This document shows, one piece after another, positions 1 through 9,340 of a stretch of 64,000 bases of DNA (positions within the stretch are counted from its first letter, which is position 1; every line of letters begins with the position of its first letter). The translations under genes were made by a program, and so were the position numbers. The DNA comes from Lactobacillus sp. ESL0791. GTDB lineage: Bacteria > Bacillota > Bacilli > Lactobacillales > Lactobacillaceae. Under the pieces are notes generated by a model, which saw nothing but the letters and a program-made list of their open reading frames with translations, did not search any database and was not told the origin of the DNA. The DNA lies in NCBI RefSeq assembly GCF_029433255.1, contig NZ_JAQTHU010000001.1, forward strand, positions 1,240,001 through 1,304,000, given 5' to 3'.

Positions 1-1469
1 TCAGTATATTCAAGCGGTTCAGGAACACCAACCTGCTCCTGCGCCATCTTTTGCAAGTCCTTGATATCAACAATCTTCAAACCAGGAACCTTTGAAAATG
101 CAGCAAGCAAATCCTGACGTGCAGGATTAATGGCAATGCCGCGTTCTGTGACCAAGACATCAATCGAAGCTCCCGGAGTAACAACTGTTTCAACAGATGG
201 AACAACCGTTGCGTTGCGGCCACGGACAAGCGGCGCCGTGATAATTGTCATTTTGGCATTAGCGGCATCCTGGTGACCACCAATCGCACCCCGGATAACA
301 CCATCGGAACCGGTCATTACATTAACGTTAAAATCAGTATCAATCTGTAAGGCAGACAGAATCGCCACATCAAGATTATTGACAACCGCACCCTTGTTAT
401 GGGGATCAGCATACCATGAAGCGTCGATTTCCTGTTGATTCTTATTTTGCGCCATTGAAGCAGCAGCACCCTTATCAAAGTCCTGCACATCCATGATCTT
501 CTTAACTAATCCTTCTTCAAGCAAGTCAGTTGTCGGTTTAGTGATTCCGCCTAAAGCAAACGAAGCGGTAATGCCATCGTCAAGCATTGACTGGCGCAGA
601 TACCGGGTTACAGCAAGTGCCGCACCACCGGAACCGGTTTGGAAAGAAAAGCCTTCCTTATAATATGGCGAGTTCACAATTACCTGGTTGACCGTTTGGG
701 CAATTTTTAATTCCTTTGGGTCCTTAGTGAAGCGCGTTGCCCCTGAACCAATCTTGTCTGGATCACCAATCTTGTCAACCTTGACAACATAATCAACTTG
801 ATCCTGTTTAATGGAGGCTGGTGTATTTGGATAATCAACAACATTATCGGTCAAAAGCACTACCTTGTCGGCATATTGGGCATCAATCAACGCATAACCC
901 AGGGAACCAAACACGGCATTGCCGTCTTGACCATTTGCGTTTCCGGCAGGATCCGAAATTGGCACACCTAGGAAAGCAATATCAATTTTAATGTCGCCCT
1001 CCTCAATTGCCCGGGCACGGTTACCGTGCGAACGAAAAATTACCGGATTCTTCAAGCCGCCGTGAGAAATAAAATCACCTAATGAGCCCCGCATTCCTGA
1101 GGAAACAATATTCGTAACAACACCCTTCTTGATTGCCTCAATAATTGTGTCGTTCATTACCCCAGTTAAAGATGATGGTGCCAAGGTCAAGTTCTTGTAG
1201 CCCATTTTAATAATCAGGCCCATTACCTTGTTAAAGGCAAAGTCACCGTTCCTAAAATGATGGTGGAAAGAGATCGTCATGCCGTCTTTCAGGTTGGTTT
1301 TAATTACTTCTTCCAGTGAATCAACTACCTTGTTTTCACCGGCAGTAACACGGACTTTCGGTGCCACCCGCTGCACTTCAGGATGACCAATTTCTACTGA
1401 TGCAAACGGCTTAAGATTCATTTTTGCCATTAATTCATCTGGTAATTCGCGGTTTACTTTATTCTCCAA
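1..1469 (-). CDS. citF: citrate lyase alpha subunit, 3' end outside window
   Basis: Alpha subunit of citrate lyase (citrate:acetyl-ACP transferase), which moves the acyl carrier thioester from acetate to citrate in the first half of citrate cleavage. The frame opens with a TTG codon at 1469 that overlaps the end of citE by 11 nt and follows a strong GAGGAGGG Shine-Dalgarno. The protein begins [16 protein letters not shown] and runs 489 codons without a stop to the window edge. Family members are about 510 residues, so only the last ~20 residues are missing. It is the last visible gene of the citC-D-E-F run; citX/citG, needed to make and attach the prosthetic group, would be expected beyond the edge. 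Identification rests on order and sequence character; confidence is high. Confidence 0.93.
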   Translation of the reverse strand, partial: MENKVNRELPDELMAKMNLKPFASVEIGHPEVQRVAPKVRVTAGENKVVDSLEEVIKTNLKDGMTISFHHHFRNGDFAFNKVMGLIIKMGYKNLTLAPSSLTGVMNDTIIEAIKKGVVTNIVSSGMRGSLGDFISHGGLKNPVIFRSHGNRARAIEEGDIKIDIAFLGVPISDPAGNANGQDGNAVFGSLGYALIDAQYADKVVLLTDNVVDYPNTPASIKQDQVDYVVKVDKIGDPDKIGSGATRFTKDPKELKIAQTVNQVIVNSPYYKEGFSFQTGSGGAALAVTRYLRQSMLDDGITASFALGGITKPTTDLLEEGLVKKIMDVQDFDKGAAASMAQNKNQQEIDASWYADPHNKGAVVNNLDVAILSALQIDTDFNVNVMTGSDGVIRGAIGGHQDAANAKMTIITAPLVRGRNATVVPSVETVVTPGASIDVLVTERGIAINPARQDLLAAFSKVPGLKIVDIKDLQKMAQEQVGVPEPLEYT

Positions 1470-2373
1470 TGTAATTACCCTCCTCATCAATTAAGTTTGA
1501 AGCCTTAGCAGTTTCAAGCACTCTCGTTGCCTTGGCAACAACCGGTTTATCAACCATCTTACCGTTCATTGAAATAACGCCGGAGCCTTTGGCTTTAGCT
1601 TCACGAATTGCATTCTCAACATTCTTGGCATTTTCAATTTCTTCTTTACTTGGGTTGAAGACCTTGTTAACCATCGGAATTTGCCGCGGGTTAACCAAAG
1701 ACTTGCCGTCATAGCCCAATTCGTAGATATACTTGGTCTCACGGTAAAAGCCTTCGGTATCTTTCATGTTTGAGAAGACAGTATCAAAAGCATAAACATC
1801 GGCTGCACGCGCTGATTGCAAAACCATGTTGCGCGCAAATTCCAACTCACGGCCGTCAGGATAGCGGTGGGTATGCATGTCAGCGGTGTAATCTTCGCCG
1901 GAAACAGCCAAACCCATCATTAAGGACGTGGAAGTGGCAATTGTTGGTGAATTTAAAACACCCTTGGCACTTTCAATCGCAGCCATCACACCGATCGAGC
2001 CTTTTTCAACACCGTATTCTTCTTCGGCTTTTTCCATGTCCTTGACCAATTTTTGAATCATTTCCGCTGATTCAGTTTTTGGCAGCCGAATTACATCGAC
2101 ACCAGCCTTGACCATTGCCTTAACATCCTCGTCATAAAAAGGAGTGTCCTGACCGTTAACCCGAACAACAATCTCGGCACCGCCAAAGTCGACTGTCTTA
2201 ATCGCATTATAAACGAGCATTCTTGCGGCATCTTTTTCCGTTAACGAAACAGCATCTTCCAAATCAAGCATGATTGAGTCGGCACCATAAATTCCCGCAT
2301 CCTTAATCATTGCCGGATTATTCCCCGGAACAAACATCATTGTCCGGCGTAAACGATCTTTTACGTAAGTCAT
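1459..2373 (-). CDS. citE: citrate lyase beta subunit (citryl-ACP lyase)
   Basis: Beta subunit of citrate lyase; it splits citryl-ACP into oxaloacetate and acetyl-ACP. The 304-residue product has the HpcH/HpaI aldolase-type TIM barrel: [12 protein letters not shown] at the N-terminus, the metal-binding region [10 protein letters not shown] near residue 35-45, and VRVNGQDT followed by the acidic [12 protein letters not shown] segment. It sits 3 nt downstream of citD and overlaps citF, so the three subunits are made from one message. Length is typical for the family (about 300). No unusual residue was noticed. Confidence 0.96.
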   Translation of the reverse strand: MTYVKDRLRRTMMFVPGNNPAMIKDAGIYGADSIMLDLEDAVSLTEKDAARMLVYNAIKTVDFGGAEIVVRVNGQDTPFYDEDVKAMVKAGVDVIRLPKTESAEMIQKLVKDMEKAEEEYGVEKGSIGVMAAIESAKGVLNSPTIATSTSLMMGLAVSGEDYTADMHTHRYPDGRELEFARNMVLQSARAADVYAFDTVFSNMKDTEGFYRETKYIYELGYDGKSLVNPRQIPMVNKVFNPSKEEIENAKNVENAIREAKAKGSGVISMNGKMVDKPVVAKATRVLETAKASNLIDEEGNYIGE

Positions 2374-2376
2374 TCT

Positions 2377-2670
2377 CTATAGAACCTCCAATTCTGGTTT
2401 ATCCGAAGTTTCAGTAGCCCTTTGGGCTGCAGCCAATGTCCGCGCCGCAATCACGCAGTCAAGCGCCCCTTTATCAGTTGCCTTAACCTTGGCGTTAGTA
2501 ATGCCAAACTTTGTCAAAGTATCAGTAATTACCTTCTTGATTTGCTTGCCATATGCCTTAACGACTTCTGAGTCTAAATCTATTTGTATTCCATTGGTTC
2601 CCTTGGAAACCATAATTTGAATATCGGAAGATTCAAGTGTTCCTGCAACACCTGTTGTTTTAATTTCCAT
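2377..2670 (-). CDS. citD: citrate lyase gamma subunit (acyl carrier protein)
   Basis: Small acyl carrier subunit (97 residues) that holds the phosphoribosyl-dephospho-CoA arm of citrate lyase. The N-terminal GTLESSDIQIMV motif includes Ser14, which corresponds to the prosthetic-group serine of known CitD proteins. The gene overlaps the 3' end of citC by 11 nt, which implies translational coupling. The holo-form requires citX/citG functions not seen in this window, so they must be encoded elsewhere or past the left edge. Confidence 0.95.
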   Translation of the reverse strand: MEIKTTGVAGTLESSDIQIMVSKGTNGIQIDLDSEVVKAYGKQIKKVITDTLTKFGITNAKVKATDKGALDCVIAARTLAAAQRATETSDKPELEVL

Positions 2671-3715
2671 TAATCTTCATTCCTTTCTTAATTCTGTCTT
2701 GTAAAATTTTTTTATTTGCTTCAATAAATTGCCAAGTTGAGTCTGGCAACATTTCCTTAACCTGAGATAAACTATCATCCTTAATTGCCTGCCGCACCTT
2801 GGTTGCCGTGATCACTTTTCCGTTAACCTGATAGCGGGGAATAATTTGAACAGCAACCTCAGGTTCCAGCTCCTGCTTTAAACTCTCATTATAAAAGTTG
2901 GTCGTCCGTGAAAATGGTTCCGTTCCCAAATATCTCGCTTTAATTGCTAAAGCCGGGACAAGATATTTTTTAAAAACACGGGCATCGATTACGGTCTGGG
3001 TTTTAATTAGTTCATCCGGTGATTTCAGAAAATAAGCCGGAAAAGTGGCGCTCGAAACCAGATAATCACCGCCGCTGACAACCTGAACATTTTTGCAAGC
3101 CGCGGTACCTGCTTGAACCAGTTTCATTCTTTCTGAAGTTTTAAACAGTGAGGCATCCGTTGCAACTACGAAAACATAAACTAAATCATTCTCACGGCTT
3201 GCTTGGGCAACCAGCTGCTGGTGTCCTAAAGTAAAGGGATTGGCATTCATTACAACTGCCGCTACCCTTTTATTTTTTTGGTCTGGTACTTGCGGCAGCG
3301 CAGCAACATAATCATTAATATCGGGCGTGCCGCTTTCTAAAAAGGCTGCTTCTTCAGTATGTGCCAGCTCACGAAAGCCCAGGTGGCTAAAACTTGCTGA
3401 ATATTTTTCTTTTGTGAACACAAAGCAATGAAAAATTTGCTGGCTAAAAAGATATTGCTGCAGTGCCGTCACGATTTGATTAAAGCGGGCACCGGGATGC
3501 GCATCATCATTTTGCACGCCAATGTATTTCAAAACATTACCGGCAATACTGCCTGTCCCTACTAACTTCCCTGTTTCATCAACCAAACCTAAAGTGTGAT
3601 CAATCACCGCCAATTCACGCTCACTAAAGTTATGAAGACCAAGTCCTGTCAAAAAAGTCTGCCATTTTGTTTTTACCGAAGCAATATTTAAGTATAAATC
3701 AACGACCTTATCCAT
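2660..3715 (-). CDS. citC: [citrate (pro-3S)-lyase] ligase
   Basis: Acetate:SH-citrate lyase ligase, which activates the enzyme by acetylating its prosthetic group using ATP. The C-terminal two thirds is a nucleotidylyltransferase-fold domain with the VVMNANPFTLGHQQLV phosphate-binding motif (T/HxGH type). The N-terminal part is the short GNAT-like segment usual in CitC. The start at MDKVVDLY (3715) is preferred over an upstream in-frame start because it has the ribosome site AAGGAAGTG at proper spacing; this gives 351 residues, normal for the family. It follows the alpha/beta hydrolase gene and overlaps citD. Confidence 0.95.
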   Translation of the reverse strand: MDKVVDLYLNIASVKTKWQTFLTGLGLHNFSERELAVIDHTLGLVDETGKLVGTGSIAGNVLKYIGVQNDDAHPGARFNQIVTALQQYLFSQQIFHCFVFTKEKYSASFSHLGFRELAHTEEAAFLESGTPDINDYVAALPQVPDQKNKRVAAVVMNANPFTLGHQQLVAQASRENDLVYVFVVATDASLFKTSERMKLVQAGTAACKNVQVVSGGDYLVSSATFPAYFLKSPDELIKTQTVIDARVFKKYLVPALAIKARYLGTEPFSRTTNFYNESLKQELEPEVAVQIIPRYQVNGKVITATKVRQAIKDDSLSQVKEMLPDSTWQFIEANKKILQDRIKKGMKINGN

Positions 3716-3750
3716 TAATTCACTTCCTTCACGCAAGCAAATAATTATTT

Positions 3751-4545
3751 CTACGGAAGCTTATTTTCCCGCAAAAACCGCATTACTGTGTCGTACATTA
3801 ATTGCGGCTGCTCCGCCTGAATTAAATGACCGCAATGCGGAATCACCGCGGTTGAAATTTGCTCATTAAGCTTTTTAACCGCAGTTACAAAGTGATAGTC
3901 AAAGAAGGGCGAATTTTTTCCTGCTAGAACCAGCTGGGGTAACCGACAATCCATCAGCACATCACGCCAGTCTTCCTGCGCATGGTTAATACGGCATTGA
4001 TAATTATCCGCCGGATAACAAGGATACTTTTCCTGTTCTTCTTTTGCCTGCGCAAACATTTCATCATCAATATGCGCATAAAAAGCTGGGCCTGAAGCAA
4101 CTTTTAAATAATCAGGGTAATTGGCCCAGGTTAAATCTTTAAAACCATAGTGCCAGCTGTCTTCCGCAACCATCTTCGGCGGCTGGTCAAGATCAATAAT
4201 TGCGGCAAACGGTTCAGCACCAAACAATGATTGATAGGCCCAAAGAATTGCCGCACCCATTGAATTACCGATGCCAATAACCTTTTTTAAATGCAGGTAA
4301 CAAAGCAGTTCGTGCAGATCTGCGCCATGCCGCGCTATCCGCTGACCCTTATATGTCCTCTGCGACCGGCCCTGATTTCTGGGATTAAATAAAATAATTC
4401 GAAAATCAGCTTTAAAGAGCTTTACCGCCTGATCCCACATGTGAAGCGCACCGCCGATTCCGGGAATTGCCAGCAAAACCGGCTTATCTTTTTCAGCGGT
4501 ATCTGTGTAATAGAGCTTAACATTGTCACTTGTCGTAAAATACAT
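3751..4545 (-). CDS. alpha/beta hydrolase inside the citrate operon
   Basis: A 264-residue alpha/beta-hydrolase fold protein. The nucleophile elbow is GNSMGAA (Ser near residue 94), the oxyanion region follows PGIGGALH, and the catalytic His lies in IPHCGHLIQAEQP near the C-terminus. The gene starts 3 nt after the DASS carrier stop and is followed by citC after 35 nt, so it is co-transcribed with citrate lyase. This is not a standard citrate-operon member. Plausible roles are hydrolysis of an ester or thioester of the pathway, or of a citrate-containing substrate, but nothing in the sequence fixes the substrate. The absence of any signal peptide suggests a cytosolic enzyme. Confidence 0.85.
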   Translation of the reverse strand: MYFTTSDNVKLYYTDTAEKDKPVLLAIPGIGGALHMWDQAVKLFKADFRIILFNPRNQGRSQRTYKGQRIARHGADLHELLCYLHLKKVIGIGNSMGAAILWAYQSLFGAEPFAAIIDLDQPPKMVAEDSWHYGFKDLTWANYPDYLKVASGPAFYAHIDDEMFAQAKEEQEKYPCYPADNYQCRINHAQEDWRDVLMDCRLPQLVLAGKNSPFFDYHFVTAVKKLNEQISTAVIPHCGHLIQAEQPQLMYDTVMRFLRENKLP

Positions 4546-4548
4546 TCT

Positions 4549-6018
4549 TTACCACATACCGATAAGCTTCATCCATAACGAACCAACGATACCAAAGATT
4601 AGGAGGTAAATGATACCCAGGATGAAGTTCAAACGCCACCATTCGCCCTGCTTGACATAACCAGTAGTTGCTAAAATCGAAGCCGGACCATTTGCGTAGT
4701 GCGTGGTCGAAGCATTAATTGCACCGGTGAAGGCCAGCAGCATTGCTGATAAGCCCAGAGGCGCACCAGTTGCAACTGCAACCGACAAGAATGGCAGATA
4801 GAGCGCAGTTACGTGTGCCGTTCCGCTGGCAAAGAAGTAGTGGGTGTAAAACATCAGCAATACTAAGATTGCTAACACAATTTCCCATGAGATCCCGTGC
4901 AAGCCCGATTGAATTGACTTGGAAAACCAATCAATAAAGCCGAAGGCAATTAACTTGCTGGCCATAAAAATTAAAATTGACAGCCAAATCAAAATATTCC
5001 AGGCACCGGTTTGCTTCAAGGCATCTTTCATTGTCAGCACGCCGGTAATCAGCAGCAAGGTTACTGCTAAAAATGCAACAAAAGTTGAATCCAATTGCGG
5101 AATCTTGAAGACACCAGACAAAACCCAAAGAACAATGGCTAGCGCAAAGACGATCGCCATAATTTTTTCAGGCTTAGAAACAGGCCCCATTTCCGTCAGT
5201 TTGTCATCTGCCCATTTTTTGGCATTTGGCGTTTCTTTGATTTCCGGTGGAAAAATTTTATAAATAACGACTGGAATAATCAACGTCGCTACCGCAACCG
5301 GAACGATCGCAGCTAAGAACCATTGGGCCCAGGTCATTGTAAACCCTTTTTGGGCAGCCATCTGCTGTGCCACAATATTTGGTGCAGCACCGGTAATAAA
5401 CAGTGCCGTCGAAAGAATATTGGCATGGAAAGCCGTGAAGTCCAGATATGCTCCAATCTTCTTGCGCGAAGGATCATTAGGTTTTGAACCGTAGCTTTCC
5501 GAAATTGATTCGGTAACCGGCCACACAACACCGCCAGTCCGGGCACTGTTTGAAGGAATCAGCGCTCCCAAGACCAATTCCAAACCAGTAATTGCATAGC
5601 CGATGCCCAAGGATTTTTTACCAAAACGCTTGATCATCCAATAAGCAATCCGGTTGCCGAGACCAGTTTTGCTAATGCCATAGGCCATAATGAAAGCCAT
5701 CGCAATCAGCCATGATGCCGAATTGCTAAATGCGCTCAGAATACCCGTGCTGGTCACCGCACCGGTTTTGGGATCAACCGTATCCTTGATCGGTGCCAAG
5801 CCAACCAAAACGACCACAATTAAGCCAACCAAGGTTGTCCCGCCAATCGGTAGCGGTTTCGTGATGCAGCCGACAATCGTTGCAACAAAAATCGCAAACA
5901 TTTCCCACGCCTGGACGGAAAGTCCGGCGGGACGAAACGGTGTGATGCACCACAGGACAATGCCGATGATCAAGGGCCAGATAAAGCCCTTATAATTTAC
6001 TTTTTCCAAAGTTTTCAT
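4549..6018 (-). CDS. DASS-family citrate/dicarboxylate antiporter (CitT-like)
   Basis: Divalent anion:Na+ symporter (DASS) family carrier of 489 residues with 11-14 predicted hydrophobic segments. Family hallmarks are the SNSASW motif in the first hairpin (residues about 97-102), IPSNSARTGGVVWPV, the substrate-binding loop FITGAAPNIVAQQ, and SASTTHYANGPA-type motif (GAINASTTHYANGPASI) near the end. CitT-like members exchange citrate for succinate. Given its place between malate dehydrogenase and citrate lyase, citrate uptake against succinate release is the likely job. A paralogue of similar length lies at 37396-38811. Confidence 0.9.
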   Translation of the reverse strand: MKTLEKVNYKGFIWPLIIGIVLWCITPFRPAGLSVQAWEMFAIFVATIVGCITKPLPIGGTTLVGLIVVVLVGLAPIKDTVDPKTGAVTSTGILSAFSNSASWLIAMAFIMAYGISKTGLGNRIAYWMIKRFGKKSLGIGYAITGLELVLGALIPSNSARTGGVVWPVTESISESYGSKPNDPSRKKIGAYLDFTAFHANILSTALFITGAAPNIVAQQMAAQKGFTMTWAQWFLAAIVPVAVATLIIPVVIYKIFPPEIKETPNAKKWADDKLTEMGPVSKPEKIMAIVFALAIVLWVLSGVFKIPQLDSTFVAFLAVTLLLITGVLTMKDALKQTGAWNILIWLSILIFMASKLIAFGFIDWFSKSIQSGLHGISWEIVLAILVLLMFYTHYFFASGTAHVTALYLPFLSVAVATGAPLGLSAMLLAFTGAINASTTHYANGPASILATTGYVKQGEWWRLNFILGIIYLLIFGIVGSLWMKLIGMW

Positions 6019-6034
6019 TTTATTTACCCTTTAT

Positions 6035-6733
6035 TCATGGGCGATAAACATCGTCAATAATATTAAATCCTTTCTCTTCTAATGCTTCATCTAACCAAGA
6101 TAAATCGGAAGTTCCCTTACTGAAGGCCGCTGCATTGGCATCATCCTTAACATGAAATGCCTGTGCCTTGGGCAATAAGTCGGCTGCATCTTTGCGCGGA
6201 ATGGCAATGACCCCGTCGTTGTCGCCCAAAATAATGTCACCGGGATTAACACTGATATTACCGCATGAAATTGGAACATTAACCTCTCCCGGCCCTTCAC
6301 GATATGGCCCGTCAGGGGTTGTTCCCGTTGCATAAATCGGCATCTCCCAGTCTTTTAAAGTATCAATATCCCGCATCGGTCCATCAACCACAATTCCCGC
6401 AGCATGACGCTGATCACGCAGCCAAGTCATCATGACCTCACCAATCACGGCCCTGCTGTTGTCACCCTCATTGTTAACGACAATCACATCACCAGGCTGA
6501 CAATACTTTAGCGCTGCAAAAATTGCTAAATTATCACCCGCTCGTGTATGAACCGTAAACGCTGGGCCACACATTTCTTTTTTAGGACTGGACATCAACT
6601 TGATGCGCGGACTCATTGCATTGGTTCTTTCCATGCAATCGGCAACATTTGATGCCGGCAATTTTGTAAAACCTGCAATAATCTCTGCTTCGGGCAATTC
6701 ACGTTTTAAAAAAATCCTTTTACCTATATGCAT
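6035..6733 (-). CDS. RraA-family protein, candidate oxaloacetate decarboxylase/aldolase
   Basis: A 232-residue member of the RraA / HMG-CHA aldolase superfamily. Visible family features are the N-terminal SNVADCMERTN segment, the loop VVVDGPMRDIDTL with the conserved Arg-Asp pair, and the metal/substrate region ILGDNDGVIAIPRKDA. Several superfamily members decarboxylate oxaloacetate. Inside a citrate lyase operon that has no classical oxaloacetate decarboxylase subunits, this is the obvious candidate for branching oxaloacetate to pyruvate. That assignment is inferred from family and context. The RNase E inhibitor role known for RraA itself is unlikely in this lineage. Confidence 0.82.
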   Translation of the reverse strand: MHIGKRIFLKRELPEAEIIAGFTKLPASNVADCMERTNAMSPRIKLMSSPKKEMCGPAFTVHTRAGDNLAIFAALKYCQPGDVIVVNNEGDNSRAVIGEVMMTWLRDQRHAAGIVVDGPMRDIDTLKDWEMPIYATGTTPDGPYREGPGEVNVPISCGNISVNPGDIILGDNDGVIAIPRKDAADLLPKAQAFHVKDDANAAAFSKGTSDLSWLDEALEEKGFNIIDDVYRP

Positions 6734-6758
6734 AAAAACTTCCTTTTTAACTTTTAAA

Positions 6759-7688
6759 TTAGTCTAAATTGACACCTGCTAAGACTTCCTGCATCTTGTC
6801 AGCGGAGTTAAGCATCTTGGCCTTCTCCGCCTCAGAGAGTTCAGTTTCAATTACCTGGCTGACGCCGCTGCCGTCAATCACGGCCGGTGTTCCTAGGTAC
6901 AAGTCGTGCTTGATGCCGTATTCACCATTAATCGGCGCAGATATCGGCAAAACCACGGCATGATTACCCAAAATTGCACTAACAATCTGGGTTAACATCA
7001 TGGCTACACCGTAAAAAGTTGCCCCTTTGTTTTCAATGATTTTGCCGCCCTTAGCTCGAACGTCAGCTTCAATCTGATTCAAAACTGCCGATGTCATTTC
7101 TGGGTATGCACTGAGCCGCTTGCCATTAATAAGCGTTTCATCAAAGTTTTCAAATGATGTGTCACCGTGTTCACCCAAAACCAGAGAATTAACAGCAGAA
7201 ACCGGTACCGCTAATCTTTTCGCAAGCTCAACTTGTAAACGCGCTGAATCCAGCGAGGTTCCAGTACCGATTACCCGCTCTTTAGGAAAGCCGGACAGTT
7301 TTTGGGTCAAGGTTGTTAAAATATCAACTGGATTGGCTGAAACAACAAATACACCATTAAAACCCGAATCCACCACCGGCTGAACGATGCTTTTCAGAAT
7401 GCCAACGTTCTTATTGACTAAATCCAAGCGGCTTTCGCCCGGCTTACGCGGAATACCAGCGGTAATCACCACCACATCGGCATCCTTGGCGTCTGAATAT
7501 TCACCGGGGTGAATATTGGTTTCACCTGTGAACGGAATGATATCTTCTAGATCCATCGCGTCGCCTACCGGCCGTTTTTTAACAACATCTGCAATTACTA
7601 ATTCATCAACCTCTGCATTCTGCAAAAGATCATTAGCAAAAGTTGAACCGACGGAACCGTCGCCAACCAATAATACTTTTTTCGTCAT
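6759..7688 (-). CDS. mdh: malate dehydrogenase of the LDH/MDH family
   Basis: A 309-residue NAD-dependent 2-hydroxyacid dehydrogenase of the lactate/malate dehydrogenase fold. It has the nucleotide loop VGDGSVGS, NPVDILTTL, and the catalytic His in GEHGDTSF. The substrate-specificity loop reads AGIPRKPGESR: lactate dehydrogenases carry Gln at this point (AGAPQKPGETR), while malate dehydrogenases carry Arg. The Arg therefore argues for oxaloacetate/malate as substrate although the rest resembles lactobacillar L-LDH. It is the first gene of the citrate operon, which fits reduction of the oxaloacetate made by citrate lyase. Ribosome site AAAGGAAG precedes the ATG. Confidence 0.85.
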   Translation of the reverse strand: MTKKVLLVGDGSVGSTFANDLLQNAEVDELVIADVVKKRPVGDAMDLEDIIPFTGETNIHPGEYSDAKDADVVVITAGIPRKPGESRLDLVNKNVGILKSIVQPVVDSGFNGVFVVSANPVDILTTLTQKLSGFPKERVIGTGTSLDSARLQVELAKRLAVPVSAVNSLVLGEHGDTSFENFDETLINGKRLSAYPEMTSAVLNQIEADVRAKGGKIIENKGATFYGVAMMLTQIVSAILGNHAVVLPISAPINGEYGIKHDLYLGTPAVIDGSGVSQVIETELSEAEKAKMLNSADKMQEVLAGVNLD

Positions 7689-7741
7689 ACAAAACTTCCT
7701 TTCAAAGAATCGAAAACAGTTTGTTCTTCCTTACACAAACT

Positions 7742-7770
7742 ATTATATCTTTCCGCTTACAATTTTTCAA
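7742..7770 (-). promoter_or_regulatory. sigma-A promoter of the citrate operon with embedded cre-like site
   Basis: Reading the minus strand, TTGAAA (7770-7765) and TATAAT (7747-7742) are separated by exactly 17 nt. The spacer contains TTGTAAGCGGAAAGA (7762-7748), which matches the catabolite-responsive element consensus WTGWAARCGYWWWCW at 13 of 15 places. A CcpA site between the -35 and -10 would block transcription when a preferred sugar is present. The promoter lies 54 nt upstream of the mdh start codon. Confidence 0.75.
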
Positions 7771-7865
7771 TATTTAAAATAAATAATTTAAATTTTACTT
7801 TTTAAAAAATATATCGGTACATAAAATTATCTTTCTGTAAATTAAGGCTATAATTTTAAAATAAA

Positions 7866-7902
7866 TAAAAAAGTATTCACACTACCAATATGTGAATACT
7901 TT
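7866..7902 (-). terminator. terminator after the fumarase-fumarate reductase unit
   Basis: On the minus strand an 11-bp stem (AAGTATTCACA with TGTGAATACTT) around a 9-nt loop is followed by TTTTTTATTT. It lies just after the fumarate reductase stop codon and separates that unit from the mdh-cit promoter. Confidence 0.8.
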
Positions 7903-7925
7903 ACTAATACTTTTATTGCCCTTAA

Positions 7926-9320
7926 TTAATTTGCCCGGACAAAGTTAGTCATCTGCATCCCTGCCTGACGACCGAAAATAACTGTTTCGGCAATCGAGTT
8001 ACCGCCGATCCGGTTATTGCCGTGAAGGCCGCCGGAAACCTCACCGGCAGCATATAAGCCCTTAATCACGTTGCCGTTGCTGTCAATTACTTCTGTCTGC
8101 GGATTAATGTGGATGCCGCCCATCGTGTAATGAATTGCCGGGTGAACATGAATCGCAAAGAATGGCCCCTGCGCAATTCCCCGTTCCATTCCGGTGGTTC
8201 TGCCAAAGTCTTGGTCGTTCTTAGCCGCTACTTCCTTGTTCCAGTTAGCGACCGTTTGCTCCAAGTTAGCCGCATGAACACCGATTTGACCAGCTAACTC
8301 ACTGAGAGTAGCACCATGCTCGACAAGCCCAACTTGATCATAAAATTCAACCGCTGTAAAGTGGTCGCGAATTCCCCGGTCAAAAATTAGGTAAGCACCA
8401 TCTTCATTCAAAGAAGTAATTTTATCGGAAACAATCTTCCGGGTTGTCAGTTCGTTAACAAACCGCTGGCCGGACTTGTTAACCAAAATTGCTCCTTCAC
8501 CGCGCAGACCTTCGCCAATCAGATAAACATGATCGGTGTCGGTTTGCGCTGTCGGGTGAACCTGGATAAAGTTCATCTGAACCAGCTGGGCGTCAACGGC
8601 TTCAGCTAATTTTAGACCGTCACCGGTTGCGCCCGCCTGGTTGGTAGTCTTGTAATCAACCAAATCGGGACGATACTTCTTAATGATTTCTTTTGAGGCA
8701 CCAAAACCGCCAGAAGCAAGCAAAACCGCCTTAGCGGCAACCCTTTTAGTGCCTGCTGACGTTTCAACTTCAACGCCGGTCACTGCTTTAGTTTCATCCT
8801 GAATCAATTTAACAACTTTTGCCTTATTGAAAACAGGGATATTCTCCTTTTGAATCTGTTTTAAAGCACCAGTAACAAGATAATTACCAACGGGTGCCAT
8901 CGAAGCTGGGCGGTGTGCACGCTTCTTGCTCATTCCACCGGTGATTGTCAGATTAGTCAGCTCAATCCCGTGTTCCATCAGCCAACTGACAGCAATCGCC
9001 GAATGGTCAGCAAAATATTTCAGCATGTCGCGGTCATTCAGCAAGCCGCCGCCCTTGAGCGTTTCCTCATAAAAACTTTGGTTGCTGTCAACAATTCCCT
9101 CATTCAGCTGCACCAAACTTTCAGAAGCATTCATCCCAGAGGAAGCACGGCTGGTATTGCCGCCAAGCGTTTCGTTCTTTTCGAGAACGACAACTTTCAG
9201 CCCCAATTCGTGTGCTTGCAGAGCAGCAGTTAAGCCGGCACCACCGGCACCGACAATAATTGCGTCATAGCTTTCTTCTAACTTTGAACTGTCCAGCGGG
9301 GTAAAAACAAATTTTGTCAT
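7926..9320 (-). CDS. soluble fumarate reductase flavoprotein
   Basis: A 464-residue FAD-binding_2 (flavocytochrome c-type) fumarate reductase without a heme domain or signal peptide, so cytosolic. The N-terminal dinucleotide motif is DAIIVGAGGAGLTAAL followed by the acidic LEKNETLGGNTSRASSG segment. Substrate-site signatures of true fumarate reductases are present: QRFVNELTTR (proton-donor Arg), HPAIHYTMGGIHI, and GLHGNNRIGGNSIAE (second substrate Arg). It would reduce fumarate from the fumarase encoded 20 nt upstream to succinate and reoxidise reduced flavin or NADH. It lacks the FMN-bind domain present in the two flavoproteins at 38.8-42.4 kb. Confidence 0.92.
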   Translation of the reverse strand: MTKFVFTPLDSSKLEESYDAIIVGAGGAGLTAALQAHELGLKVVVLEKNETLGGNTSRASSGMNASESLVQLNEGIVDSNQSFYEETLKGGGLLNDRDMLKYFADHSAIAVSWLMEHGIELTNLTITGGMSKKRAHRPASMAPVGNYLVTGALKQIQKENIPVFNKAKVVKLIQDETKAVTGVEVETSAGTKRVAAKAVLLASGGFGASKEIIKKYRPDLVDYKTTNQAGATGDGLKLAEAVDAQLVQMNFIQVHPTAQTDTDHVYLIGEGLRGEGAILVNKSGQRFVNELTTRKIVSDKITSLNEDGAYLIFDRGIRDHFTAVEFYDQVGLVEHGATLSELAGQIGVHAANLEQTVANWNKEVAAKNDQDFGRTTGMERGIAQGPFFAIHVHPAIHYTMGGIHINPQTEVIDSNGNVIKGLYAAGEVSGGLHGNNRIGGNSIAETVIFGRQAGMQMTNFVRAN

Positions 9321-9340
9321 CTATCTTATTCTCCTATTTT

